The notes beneath the pieces are model-generated. The model had not been told where the DNA came from. It was given only the letters and a program-made list of their open reading frames with translations, and did not search any database. From positions 226,001-290,000 of the forward strand of contig JAEMBT020000003.1 of NCBI GenBank assembly GCA_018873245.2: a DNA stretch of 64,000 nt, read 5' to 3'. Origin of the DNA: Archegozetes longisetosus. Lineage: Eukaryota > Arthropoda > Arachnida > Sarcoptiformes > Trhypochthoniidae. This document shows positions 1 through 10,982 of this stretch, piece after piece (position 1 is the first letter of the stretch; each line of letters begins with the position of its first letter). Made by a program: the position numbers and the translations under genes.

Positions 1-440
1 CTATTAGTAGAGCAAACACTTTTATGATCTAGTTGTCCTTAAAACTAAAATGATCATGATACTTTTATGCCTAGAATGACATTTTTTTAAGAAAATCATT
101 TACTATTTGAGTTTTACATATTTGCATAGTTAATATAACTTTATCGTTTATAATAGACATTTATTGGGTTCATTTGACTAAAAGGTTATTAGTAAAAAAT
201 CGTTATTGTTTCTGAAGCAAAATATTAAAATCTTATTATTCCTAAGAAATGATTGTCAAACATATTAATTGTATGAAGAATGAAAAATTAGTGAAGAGTT
301 TCATATGAAACGGAGTCAGAGTTATGACAGTATTTATTAGCCTGAAACGCTCGCTCAACTTGTCAAAAATTTTACGGAAAGTAAGTCTTGCCATACTATC
401 GAAAGTGCAAATAGTCATATTATAAGTTTTGCTTAGAATA
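1..440. other. AT-rich upstream region, no gene seen
   Basis: No open frame or RNA gene is recognisable. It is the 5' flank of the ABCG transporter and probably holds its promoter and 5' UTR. I see no clear TATA box at a fixed distance from the start codon. Confidence 0.5.
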
Positions 441-3400
441 ATGAACGAAAGTCCGAGTTCGACTCAAACCGAAGGGGATCTAGCGATAGCATGGATTAAT
501 CTATCATTTTGTGGTACTTCATCGTTAGGCAAAAAGACAGAGCCTATATTGAAGTCGGTGAGCGGTTATGTAAATTTCGGTTCTTTGAATGCATTGATGG
601 GTTCTTCAGGCGCAGGAAAGTCAACATTACTTAAGTGCATTAATGGCAAAAATAGCTCTGGTTTGAGTCGGGAAACACAACTGTATTTGTCCAAAACACG
701 TCAGATCATACCTTGTTTTATAGTACAAGATGTGAAGGAACATCTCTTAATGGGTATAACGGGTCGCGAATCTCTCTTATATGCCTCACGACTGAAAAAC
801 ACTGGAATAGAGAAGAGAGTGGATCACAATAAAAATGTGGATAAACTAATGGATGACTTAATGATTGGCGATGCAGCCAATACATTGATCGGCAACTGTT
901 CCGGAGGTCAACAAAAGCGATTAGCCATAGCCGCAGAATTGACTTCAGTAGAAAAGCCTAATCTTCTATGTATAGACGAACCAACGAGTGGTCTCGATAG
1001 CAATGCAGCTGAGATCGTAAGCTCTTTCTCGATTTTTGTATATTTAATCAAATTTAAGTTTCAAGTTTGTTCGATACCTAAAAAGGTAGTGAAATGTCTA
1101 AAAGACATTTCGCGAAGACATCAAATAGCGATAGTGACAAGCATTCATCAGCCAAATGCTGACGTGCTCTTGATGTTTGATAAGTTGTACGTTATGGCAA
1201 AAGGAGGAGTGTGTATATACTTTGCTGAACCTGAACTGTTGGGACAATATTTAAGAGAAAACGGCATTCAATTCGATCAAATTCAGATACCTATTGAGGT
1301 CCTGCTAAAGGTTTCGTCTAAAGGTGAGTTCTACGGGCAAATTCATACAACTTACTCCTTTAAATGTCTTTTACCATAATTATACTTGTAAAGTTATCAT
1401 ATTTCTCAAGCATTTTCGAACTTTTTTATTGAAAACTTGATCACTAGCGATAAGACACTAAAGAAGGATCATTTTTATATTGAAAAGTAATGCGATATAC
1501 CGCTCATTGGAAAGAGCAATAAAAATGCTGCTAAGCCATACGGTCTTTTTAGGGTTAAAAGTCGTCATAGTTTCTGTTTAGGAGCTAGCTAATGTCCATC
1601 AATCAAGGAGTCAAAGAGAAGAGTTGAATGCATCGCATATCTCACACAAGAGCGTAAAAAATGTGGAAAAGTTAAAAATTGTAGACATGGCATAATAGTT
1701 TTATCAAATTTGTGTTAGATCAAACATTTCAAATTCTTACCGACTCGGCATTCAACAAATCAATTTAGGAAAGAAAAATTAGATAATAAGTTCTTTGAAA
1801 ATTACTTCTGATAGTATTGTAACTTATTTTTAGACATTAAGAAATTCAAACAAATCCATAGAGAAGTACGAAATTGACTTATAAATCAATTTTTTGTCTT
1901 TATAAGGAATCGATAATGAAGATGTGATTCGTTTATGCAATAAAAACCTAGAAGTCAACAATGACTCAACAAGAGATAAGTGTAAATCAGAAGCATATCT
2001 ATCTCCGAACGGTATTCAATTGAGTACTAAATCGTTCAGTTTTAAACATTTGGCGCATTTGACGCTAAGAATGGTTTTGAGTACTTATCGGTCAGAATGG
2101 CTCGTTATGCTCTTAGAGTTTGTGTCGATCGTTGGTTTGGGAGTCATCTTAGCCAAATTATATAATAGTGATATCGGCAAACCTGACGGATGCATACCTA
2201 CAGTGACTGATCCGAATACGAGTTGTATTAAGAGTTCAGAAATATTGAATGAGGAATCACTTTTGAGGCAAAACTTGAAATATCACTTTTTTGAAAACAT
2301 TGTGCTCTTGTTTCTGATCGTTGCCGCCACCACTTTAACCTTCTCTTCTGAAGTAAGTTTTTATTTAGTTTGGCAAGTTTTTGTTCTTAGCCCAATCCTA
2401 TTGTCTCGAACCCGTTGCAATAGTTTGTTAGCCTTTTAGAGTATTGCGCCACATAATCACATGACAGGCTTTTGAGAAGTTTTTCAAAAATATTTTTAAT
2501 CATTTATTTTAAAATAAGGTCAGAATATTCATGAACGAACACTCAAACGGCTGGTATAGCACTGGTTCTTACTATTGGGCCAAAACTGTTATAGAACTGC
2601 CTTTGAATGTAGTGATAGGAGCGGCTTACGTGGCGTTTGGTTACACAGTTAGCGGACAGATTCATGACTCTTATCGCATTCAGGGCTATATGTATATGGT
2701 AGTTATTGGGATACTTTGCTCACAAGGTATCGAACGGACTTACTTTCACTTATCTCACGGTCTCAGTGTCTTTTGTCAGCAGACTATTCAGTTTGAATAT
2801 TAATAGTTGGGTCACCCTTAGAAATGACTTATGCTATTTCTCATCAAACTGTGTGGACAGATAAGAATCCACAGGAAGTGAACTCTTTAGTCAGCATAAG
2901 CTCTCAACACAAGATTCATTTGTTTTAGAAACCAAAGATACCTTTCGATTATCTAAAATACAATATCTCATACAATAACAGGTTTAGGATTTCTGTTCGG
3001 GATATTAAGCGAAAAGAACCAACAGTTGGCGGTTGTCCTGTCAATAGGGATGTATCTATTTTTCATGTTTTTCAGTGGATTTTGGGTACGAAATATAATT
3101 GTATACACAATAACTTGATGTGTTATATTATATAACTTATATATATTGCGTCTCACTTCTGAAAGATACCGATAGAGGAGATGCCTAAACCCTTTCAATG
3201 GATATCCAACTGTTCGTATTTAAGACAACTATTTGAGAATGCTTTAATATTTATCTATGGTCTCGATCGATGCTCTTCTGGAACATTGTCTTCAATATTA
3301 TATCAGTTTGATTTGCATGAAGATCAGAAGTTATCAATAGCAAAGAACGCGTTTCTTATCACATTTCATATGGTTTTTGTGAGGGTTCTAACGCTTTTTG

Positions 3401-3516
3401 TTCTTATCATTAAATCAAATCCATTACATAGTTTAACGGGTCGTAAGAAGTTAGAGATCAATAAAGGCACAGTCGAACCTCTTTACGATAATAGTGTCAG
3501 TGTTATAACACTCTAA
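441..3516 (+). CDS. ABCG (White/Brown-type) half-transporter, 6 exons, about 640 aa
   Basis: ATP-driven half-transporter of the ABCG subfamily, expected in a membrane as a dimer; substrate unknown. Exons: 441-1016, 1086-1323, 1907-2352, 2519-2726, 2982-3085 and 3166-3516; all junctions are GT-AG and in phase, giving 1,923 nt. The nucleotide-binding domain comes first, as in ABCG: Walker A GSSGAGKST, Q-loop region FIVQD, signature CSGGQQKR, Walker B LLCIDEPTSGLD, H-loop SIHQPN. The transmembrane half follows with several hydrophobic helices, an ABCG-like motif SQGLGFLFG across the exon 4/5 junction, and IPIEEMPKPFQWIS then YLRQLFENALIF in exon 6. The first ATG in the frame is at 441; reading earlier needs a TTG start. 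Intron 1 (69 bp) is a multiple of three and stop-free. Length is normal for the family and nothing looks broken. The subfamily member cannot be fixed from the sequence alone. Confidence 0.93.
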
Positions 3517-4651
3517 TTGTGTGATTATTTGAGATAATTGAATGACTTGAATATATTGATTATATTTAGAGATCTCGATTAACTGGTTTAACCCTTTTTG
3601 ACTAATTAAACACACCAATTTTTCTAAGTGGCAAATTTAGTTTCAAAAATAAACTCATGAAAACCGTTTTCTGAGCGTAGCTAGATATTTATTCTGAGCT
3701 GTTCACTACTGTGTTGTCTTTTGGAATCATTATTAAATTGTTTACTGACATTTTCTAATGTCAATTATGACAAATATATACTATGTGTTCATTCTATAAC
3801 GATCTGTTTGTAACATTCATAAGAAATAAGAAATTATCAGTTCAAGATTGGGTTAAGTTACGTCGTGATTTCGGTTTCAACGCCAATTATAATCTTATGA
3901 ACAAATTTTAATCATAAAACCAAATTAAACCAGTTTTTTGGCAACAATTTTTAAACCAATTAAACACACCAGCTTTATGGGACCTCTAATTATATTGACT
4001 TGCCAAAAACCATTAAAATATTGTATTGGTTTAAACCTATTTGCAATAAAGAATCAAATTTGCTGTCAATTGTGGCCCTCCCAAACCTACAACGTGGTTA
4101 CGGAGGTGCTAAACATCGATGTTAGTTTCGACCAGACAATTAGAGAGCAGTTTTGAAATTGAATAAATTGTTCAAATTATCTGAACATCAAAAACCTATT
4201 TTTCGTAACTAGGATTCGATAAGAAAAGCCTTACTTAACGCAACCTTCAGCTTTTGTCACTTTTATCAAATAGAAACGGATTCAGTGATACTCAATCTAA
4301 GTGAACCAAATAAATAATCAATTAAAATTGAGCTCAATTTAAAAATTGAACGAAGTTTGAACCCGACCTGATATGCAAAATACTAGCATTTAACGTTGAA
4401 CTTAATCTTCTAGAAGTCATTAGTTTGCCCATAGATTAATATACAACTGATAATCAGTTTGCGTTCAGACATTGTTTGAGCCAATTATTAGCCTCAAATA
4501 TTTTTAGGATTTTTCGAGAGCATTGAGTTGCATTGAATGGACGCAACACAATAGCGATGACAAGTTTCTATATTATCATAAAATATGTGAATTAAAACAA
4601 CTGTTTAGAAATAAAATTGAATAAAAACAAGGCGCAAATTAAAAATCGATA
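3517..4651 (+). other. Intergenic, AT-rich, no gene seen
   Basis: Lies between the ABCG stop and the first C2-type secreted protein. Short repeats are visible: TTAAACACACCA occurs near 3606 and 3959, and TTTTTGGCAA near 3935 has an inverted partner near 4000. These are probably traces of a small mobile element. The 72-codon frame at 3938-4156 has no domain or splice context and is not called. Confidence 0.4.
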
Positions 4652-5672
4652 ATGCTAGCGAAAATGTTGTTTATAATAGCGATCGTATCATTTGGATTCT
4701 TAATATCTTCGGCTGAGGACCCATTAGGTCTGTTGTTGTGACACAGGCTTTTTACTTTGAAAGACCAACTTTTTCACACTTTTTCTGTAGCGCAAGCGAA
4801 GTGTCGCGCTGAGCATCACACCGATGTGGACAAAGCCGGAACCGCTTACATGAACTACAAATGCAAACTTGTCTGCAGTATTCATAATACGTTATGGTAC
4901 CACAACTATTCAGAGGGATTGACATGCCCTGAATTAGTTGGAACTACAAAGAGCAATATGGTTCACACAATTATAGTCTATTCTTGACGTTTAAGTTGGA
5001 AACTAATTTTAATTTTATAATTATATGTTCAATTAGATTTGTGTGGGTGGCGAATGCGTCTCACCTGTGAAATTAGGATACATTGACATAGAGATGGCAT
5101 CGGCGGAAGTCTCGACCAAAGCTAATGGTGATAACAGAATATATACTTGTCTGAACTATTCATTTGAATGATGACATTTTTATTTAGCTTATGCTGACGT
5201 ATGCATACAGAATTCGACCACCACTGTTACGGTAATTAAATCAAATACAAAGATTGAAAGAGTAACGCTTTAGTAACTTTCATAATTGTTGTCTCGTATT
5301 AGTTGCCGATCAAGAACAGAACGAGTTGTGTTAGTTGTCAGACAAAAGCCATGTAAGCATAGAATCAACGTTTCAACTGATTGCTTAACACTAATAACGT
5401 GCAATTATTATTATAGCTCGAGCACTTTGCATCCGGTCTGGTCCGCAGTTTGCACGAATTCGCACGCATACAAATGGACGGATCAGTCGAGAGTGACTTT
5501 CCAAGTTTGGGACATGGTCTCGTCGACTAGTTCCAACTTCATCGGAGGCGCCTCACTAACAATTCCACAGTTGCTAACGAACGGTGATAGTCATAAAGAA
5601 ATAGCACTTCCATTGGCCGGTGGAACTGGTTCTGGAAAAATATACGTTCGTGTCACTTGGACTCCAGCTTAA
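4652..5672 (+). CDS. Secreted cysteine-rich + C2-like protein, copy A (6 exons, 228 aa)
   Basis: Secreted protein of unknown function. Exons: 4652-4727, 4791-4960, 5037-5127, 5188-5231, 5303-5352 and 5417-5672, all GT-AG and phase-consistent. A signal peptide (MLAKMLFIIAIVSFGFLISS) precedes the mature start near AEDP. Residues about 28-85 form a cysteine-rich head: KCRAEHHTDVD, NYKCKLVC, SEGLTCPELVG, CVGGEC. Residues about 90-228 look like a C2 beta-sandwich: GYIDIEMASAEV, AYADVCIQN, HPVW, VTFQVWD, NFIGGASLTI, and a final IYVRVTWTPA. Possible N-glycosylation sites are NYS, NST and NRT. AATAAA at 5710 may be the poly(A) signal. Its tandem neighbour at 6539 is a clear paralogue. The C2 call rests on motif order; the head resembles C-x(n)-GGEC patterns of tick secreted proteins only loosely. 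Confidence 0.85.
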
Positions 5673-6462
5673 GTGCACAATAATTGATGAGCTTTCAAAT
5701 ATAATTGCAAATAAACAAATAAATAAACTTTTGAAAAACAAAGCTCTTCTACTTGGTGAATCAATCAATATCTGACTATCAATATTTAGAATAGGAAGTG
5801 CTATTGTTCTAAATGGCGAACATGTTTGTTAGGGTTACGTAATATTGATTGAGACCGACCTAACCTCAACTTAGGTCAAGCATGACTTGCACCACAGCGC
5901 ACAGCTTTTCTGTAAACTAATTAGTAAATTGCATCAATGCTGACAAGATACAAATACTGAGAAAAAGTTTATTCTGCATAAATTTCTTTTAGATCAGTCT
6001 TTCTTTGAAGCATACTTTTATGAGACTATTTTCAATATTTTTTGTTTGTTAGCAAACTAAATGCTTAATAACACCGAACACTCGCGTTTATTAGTGAGTT
6101 AAGTGAAAATTTGAAAATCCGAAATTTCTGACTGCAATAATCAGAGCTCGCAAGCCGTTCGTAAGGTCAGTCTTAGTGTATTGTGAGCACATATTTAAGT
6201 CAGATCAAAATATTTATTCATAATCTCCAAAAGTATCAGTTCGAACGGTGAGTTCAAACATACACGTTGGATATAAAGTATGATAATATTTGGTCCACTT
6301 TCCTGTTGCTACCAATATGTTATTCAAGGATCTGAGATGTATTCGAATCGCATAGAAGAACAGTTAGATCAATTCAACGATAACTATTACAGTATTGTTG
6401 TACAAACAGATAGCGTGAGAATTCTGACAAATGCTTAGAAAAGGTGATCATTTGTTGTGCAG
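5673..6462 (+). other. Intergenic spacer between tandem paralogues
   Basis: AT-rich. It holds the poly(A) signal of copy A at its start and the promoter of copy B at its end. Nothing else is recognised. Confidence 0.4.
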
Positions 6463-6470
6463 TATATAAA
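6463..6470 (+). promoter_or_regulatory. TATA box of copy B
   Basis: TATATAAA lies about 70 bp before the ATG at 6539, a suitable distance for a TATA promoter with a short 5' UTR. Assigned from sequence and position only. Confidence 0.5.
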
Positions 6471-6538
6471 AATGAAGTCTATTTAAAGTTTGACACAATC
6501 CACGAGTTTATAGTTCACTTATTAGACTCAAAATTGAA

Positions 6539-7398
6539 ATGTTATTAAGAGCTATCATTATATCGATTGCATATTTGACATCGAGCGTCATTTGTGATGA
6601 CCCGAGCGCTAAAGAAAAGTGTCGGTCTGTGCATCACACTGATGTTGATGTCGCGGATTATCTCAATTACAAATGCAAACTTGTCTGTAACATTCACAAC
6701 CAATTATGGCCTCACAACATGTCCGAAGGCATGACATGTCCAGAATTGGTTGGAACCAGAAACGACATGGTCTGCAACCAAAAAATATTATACTTGATCA
6801 GATTATCTAATCCAATCATCCAATAATCAATAGGTGTGCAAAGGTGGGGAATGCGTAACTCTGGCCAAAATCGGTTATATTGATATTGAGATCGCATCGG
6901 CAGAAGTTCCACACAAATCAAACGGTAATCTGATACACTATGAAACGTTCAAAATGAAAACATGAGTTCTTAAAAACATTACTTTACAGCGTTTGCTGAT
7001 GTGTGCGTTCAGAACGATAGTTCATCCGTTTCGGTATAGAAATACTAACCATTTGTAGGACATACTTTGATCAATAAATTTCACTTAACAATTAGTTACC
7101 CTTAAGAGATAGATCGAGCTGTGGCTGTCAGACAAATATTATCGAAAGTTCAGCTCATCCCATATGGCAGAAAGTTTGTACGGGATCTAGTCAGAACAAG
7201 TGGTTGGAAACCGCAAGGGTCAGTTTCGAAGTTTGGGACAAAATTTCCTCAACGATGAATAATTTTGTTGGCGGCGCTTCGCTTACTATTACACAATTAA
7301 TAGCGAACGGCGACAGCCATAAAGAAATCAAACTGGCACTGACTGGTGGCCCACAATCAGGAACTATATTCGTGAGGGTCACGTGGACTCCAGCATAA
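6539..7398 (+). CDS. Secreted cysteine-rich + C2-like protein, copy B (4 exons, 222 aa)
   Basis: Tandem paralogue of the gene at 4652-5672. Exons: 6539-6769, 6834-6924, 6990-7033 and 7096-7398, GT-AG and in phase. Signal peptide MLLRAIIISIAYLTSSVIC; the mature protein begins near DDPSAKEKC. The cysteine-rich head carries HHTDVD, NYKCKLVC, SEGMTCPELVGT and CKGGEC. The C2-like part carries IGYIDIEIASAEV, AFADVCVQN, HPIWQKVC, VSFEVWD, NFVGGASLTI and VRVTWTPA. The aspartates in FADV and VWD match positions that bind calcium in classical C2 domains, but the other ligands are not obvious. Three introns match copy A in position and phase; two introns present in A are absent here. Function is unknown; secretion and a lipid- or protein-binding role are inferred. 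Confidence 0.87.
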
Positions 7399-8026
7399 GT
7401 CAACACTAAGATTCTTGAGACTTCTTCTAAATTGAATCAAATTATGATTAACTGCATTTTTTATTAGCACATGAAAAGTTTCAGAGCCAATCAAATTATT
7501 CGTCGATTCAATTATTAACATTATATTAAGCCATTTATCGTCATTCACTTTGCATTTTTCAAAGTAACGTTAAAAACTTAAATTAGAGGCTAAGTTGTGA
7601 ACAGTTCTGCGAATGAGCGTGCGATCTGCAACAATAGTTATTCATAATACTGAGCAGTTTCGGATTCCAGAGATTCGTGGACGAGCCTGAAACCCTCGCC
7701 CTCACCTTAAGGTTGTGAACCCTGCTCACCTCTCATCTCTAAACTTTCATATGTACGAATTTTATGTTTTAAACATTGTAAACAATATCCCCAAATTACA
7801 GTATTGCACACTTTCTATTAATAAACGATGCATTAAGAGAGAGTCATTTAGCTATTACATACGACATGGATATTCCACTAATTGTATTGAATTTCGGTAA
7901 ATCGATAGTTTAAACCTGAGGTTCAGGTTCGGGTTCGGACTCGAGAGTCTCTGAGGTTCATTTATGCTCAGCATTAGTTATTCAGTACAGATGACTGGCA
8001 AATATAGACAATTTTGAAGCTGTTTC
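7399..8026. other. Intergenic region with a short G-rich repeat
   Basis: No gene. At 7916-7942 there is a short run of GGTTC/GGTTCG units, and a C-rich stretch (CCCTCGCCCTCACC) sits near 7693. The region separates a plus-strand gene from a minus-strand gene, so both 3' ends fall here. Confidence 0.4.
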
Positions 8027-9667
8027 CTAAAACTGAGTCTCAATTAGAGACTGTTGATTGTTACTTCCAAAGTTGATTGTTGAGTTGCAAGTTCTCTTTG
8101 AGAGTCTCTGTCTAGACAGAAGTGAAACACTCTTCTTTAGTCTATCTTCGGATGACTTTCTTTGTAACAATAAACTCATCTTGTGATATGAAAGTGTCAT
8201 TAATTTCTCTTCAGTTTCTCGAAATGAGTCACTTTTTGACTTTTCTTCTTTCAAATTGTCGATTTCTTTATCCTTTTGTTGCAACATTTGCTTCAAAGTA
8301 TTGATATCGTTACAAGTCATGTAATTTGAATCGCTTTCCATCTGCTTTTCCTTCTCTTTCAACAATGCGTTCGATTCTTTGAAACCCAACTCATTATTGC
8401 CTTGTTCAATATTGCCGTCACTGTTGACGGGATAGTCGAAAGGCTGGTAAATGAAAGGATTCCCAAAATCAGAACTCTCTGAATCAGTTCGTCTCAGACG
8501 ATTGAGTTCTTGTTTCAATTCCTTGAGTTCCTCGCGATTCCTATTGTTCTCAACAATCAATTCATCAAACTTTTCATTAATAATTCTATAATTATCTTCC
8601 GACTTGTCGGCTCTGAATATTTGTTCTCCCAATTTGAGCCTTGACTGTTGCAATTGTTTATTTAGTTTGGCAATCTCACTTTTAAGTTCTGCCAAACTGT
8701 TGTCTTCGTTTTGGCCGCTATTCTCTGACTGAATGCTCTGTTTTCGAGACGTGTTTTCGTTTTTAATTTGCTCGATTCTGCTCAGTTGCAAAGCATTGAC
8801 CTGTTTCAACCTGGACACTTCTTCCTCCAAATACCTGATAACGTCCTTCTCGTCGCTCTTCTCTTGGCTGTACTTGAAGTCACTGTTTTCTTTTCGCAAT
8901 TGTTTCACTTCTTTCTCCAATAAGTCACACCTCGATCCGATCTCGTGCTTTGTCTGTTCGATGGTCAACAATTCCTCTCGCATTAAGTCAATGTTTTGCT
9001 TCAAGTTGGCAATGATCTTCTTATCCTCTAGTGACTTTTTTTCAGCGCGTTCTACAATCACTTTATATTGATTTGACTTTTGAACGAGCTCTTCTTTCAA
9101 CTGATTGTTCTGTTCTGTCACGTTCTCTAAAGCCTTCTCAAGCTGTCTGATTGCTGTCGCCTCGTGATCGCTGATCGTCGAGCAATTATGTACGGATTCG
9201 TTTGTTTTTCTCATGTCATTTAATCTTAGGTTTTGAACGGCATTCATGAGTCCCTGCTGGACGTCTAAGTTAAGACCATTTATGACATCAACAAAATAAC
9301 TCTTATTATGACAGTTAATGGCAATGCCCAAAAATAACTGTAAAAGTAGACCCAATTCTTCGTTGTCATAAAATTTAGCTATTTTTGTAACGTTCGGCAA
9401 TAAATTTTCAGTCAATTCGATATCTACTTCGCCGTAATAGTCGACTATTTTCTCATAGACTTTTCTCAAATTACTTGCACCAATTCTCCAGTCGGTTCCA
9501 ACATCTGTATCAATTTTTGAAAGCCACTCACTCGTAAAAAATTCTGGGGCTATTTGTGATAAGATGTTTGCCAAAATTATTCCATCGCCTAGGTCTTCAG
9601 CAGAATTAATGCTGCCATGGATTTCAAAGCTCTTAAGCCACTCGATCAGACTCTCTGTCACATTCAT
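8027..9667 (-). CDS. hook: HOOK family microtubule/dynein adaptor, intronless, 546 aa
   Basis: HOOK proteins link dynein, through the FHF complex, to endosomal cargo and bind microtubules or dynein light intermediate chain with an N-terminal calponin-like domain. Residues about 1-150 match this domain: SLIEWLKSF, DLGDGIILANIL, DWRIGASNLRKVY, LLLQLFLGIAINC. Residues about 165-520 are heptad-rich coiled coil full of Glu, Lys, Gln and Leu. The C-terminus (KMSLLLQRKSSEDRL, then LSRQR) resembles the usual HOOK tail region. Animal HOOKs are about 680-730 residues, so this copy is short, probably by loss of central coiled coil. One uninterrupted exon is unusual beside multi-exon neighbours and could mean intron loss or a retrocopy. 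ATG at 9667 is the first Met of the domain. Confidence 0.88.
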   Translation of the reverse strand: MNVTESLIEWLKSFEIHGSINSAEDLGDGIILANILSQIAPEFFTSEWLSKIDTDVGTDWRIGASNLRKVYEKIVDYYGEVDIELTENLLPNVTKIAKFYDNEELGLLLQLFLGIAINCHNKSYFVDVINGLNLDVQQGLMNAVQNLRLNDMRKTNESVHNCSTISDHEATAIRQLEKALENVTEQNNQLKEELVQKSNQYKVIVERAEKKSLEDKKIIANLKQNIDLMREELLTIEQTKHEIGSRCDLLEKEVKQLRKENSDFKYSQEKSDEKDVIRYLEEEVSRLKQVNALQLSRIEQIKNENTSRKQSIQSENSGQNEDNSLAELKSEIAKLNKQLQQSRLKLGEQIFRADKSEDNYRIINEKFDELIVENNRNREELKELKQELNRLRRTDSESSDFGNPFIYQPFDYPVNSDGNIEQGNNELGFKESNALLKEKEKQMESDSNYMTCNDINTLKQMLQQKDKEIDNLKEEKSKSDSFRETEEKLMTLSYHKMSLLLQRKSSEDRLKKSVSLLSRQRLSKRTCNSTINFGSNNQQSLIETQF

Positions 9668-10982
9668 TATTACAGTGAAATCTCATCAAATATTTATTTT
9701 TTAGGAATCAACTTATTTTACTCTACTTAAAGTCTAAATCTAATTAAACTTGAATTTGTTTCTGTTTGAGTAACAATCTATTTTCTTATTAAAGTTTATT
9801 ATCAATATTTTTATCAATTTTAGCCTGTTTCCAAAACTACTATCGTTCGGTTTCGTTCAATTAAATGCAATTTGTTTGCTCTCAAATGCTCAAATACTCC
9901 GTTTTGTCTGACTTGTCTGAAATGATTTTTGTCAGGTCAATATAATTAAACATTCTCATATATAATTAAAAATATTGTCGATGATTTACATAAAACTTTT
10001 ATTTTTTATACTAACTAAAGTAAGGTTATAAGACGATAAGAAGTTAGTCTTTTTTAAGCTTAACTTCGTTCAGGTCCTAACATTACAGTAAATTGTATGC
10101 AACATTTTTTATCGACTTACTTATTATTTATTCTCGAGTTATTTCCATATGAATTATCAGCAATCTTTTAGATAAGTTTGACTAAACAGAAAAGTGATTC
10201 ATTCAAAGAAGTGGCATCATCCCCATGGTATTAATGCTTTGATAACCTCTTCCCTTATCGTTAAACATATTTATTAAATCAATTCTTTATATTGAATACA
10301 CTTAAATAAATTGTCTCTCTCTCACTCACTCACTCTCTGTCTCTGTCTCTGTGACGCACATATATATTATTTTTACTCATACATACATATATATACTTAT
10401 TATATTAGTCATCAATTCTGGTTTTGGTCTCTGATTCGATAAATTGAATACTCAATACCAAGGGAATAAAGTGTTGTCGATCATATCGACTCTCATCTTA
10501 CACTCACATTATATAATATTTGATTAATTATGTAAAAAAGTGAATATATTTTCATTTGTATAACAAATTTTAATTCACTTAATACAGTATTGAAACGCAC
10601 TCTTCTTCTCACAATTAACAAGAAATACTAATTAACATATGATATCCCTTAGTATACTCTGAATAACTCATTACTCCAAAGGTGTTTATAGTTAAATGTT
10701 TTTGCATCGTCTTTTGATTGAGTGCAAATTGAACTCAACTGAACTTTGGGATCAATCTTTCTGCTCAGATTGTTATATACATGAAAGAAACGATAGTCTG
10801 TGCAATATATAGATCCCGATTGTGGACGCGCGCTGTGATCTACAACATTTTCTAATTGGTAACTTATTAATATCAATTTTTTGAGACAAATCCATGTAAA
10901 ATGAGCCACACTGAAGATCGACTGATATCTAGGCAAAATTAATAACTCTTTGAAGTACATAAGAATATTATTGAATTCGTAT
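9668..10982. other. Intergenic, AT-rich, with one microsatellite
   Basis: No supported gene. The 103-codon minus-strand frame at 10649-10960 has no signal peptide, domain or splice context. A CT/CACT microsatellite lies at 10312-10352. The 5' side probably includes the HOOK promoter. Confidence 0.4.
10312..10352. repeat. CT/CACT/CTCTGT microsatellite
   Basis: A low-complexity run made of CTCTCT, then CACT units, then CTGTCT units. Visible directly in the sequence. Confidence 0.85.

Noticed and set aside
2727-2803. Open frame continuing after SQG in the ABCG gene (GIERTYFHLSHGL...)
   Set aside because: It lies beyond the donor at 2727; splicing to 2982 restores the family motif SQGLGFLFG.
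3938-4156. 72-codon plus-strand frame
   Set aside because: No start context, domain or splice support, and it overlaps repeat-like sequence.
10649-10960. 103-codon minus-strand frame after the small membrane protein
   Set aside because: YCTDYRF faintly recalls the CCSLW family, but there is no signal peptide, no helix and no CCSLW.
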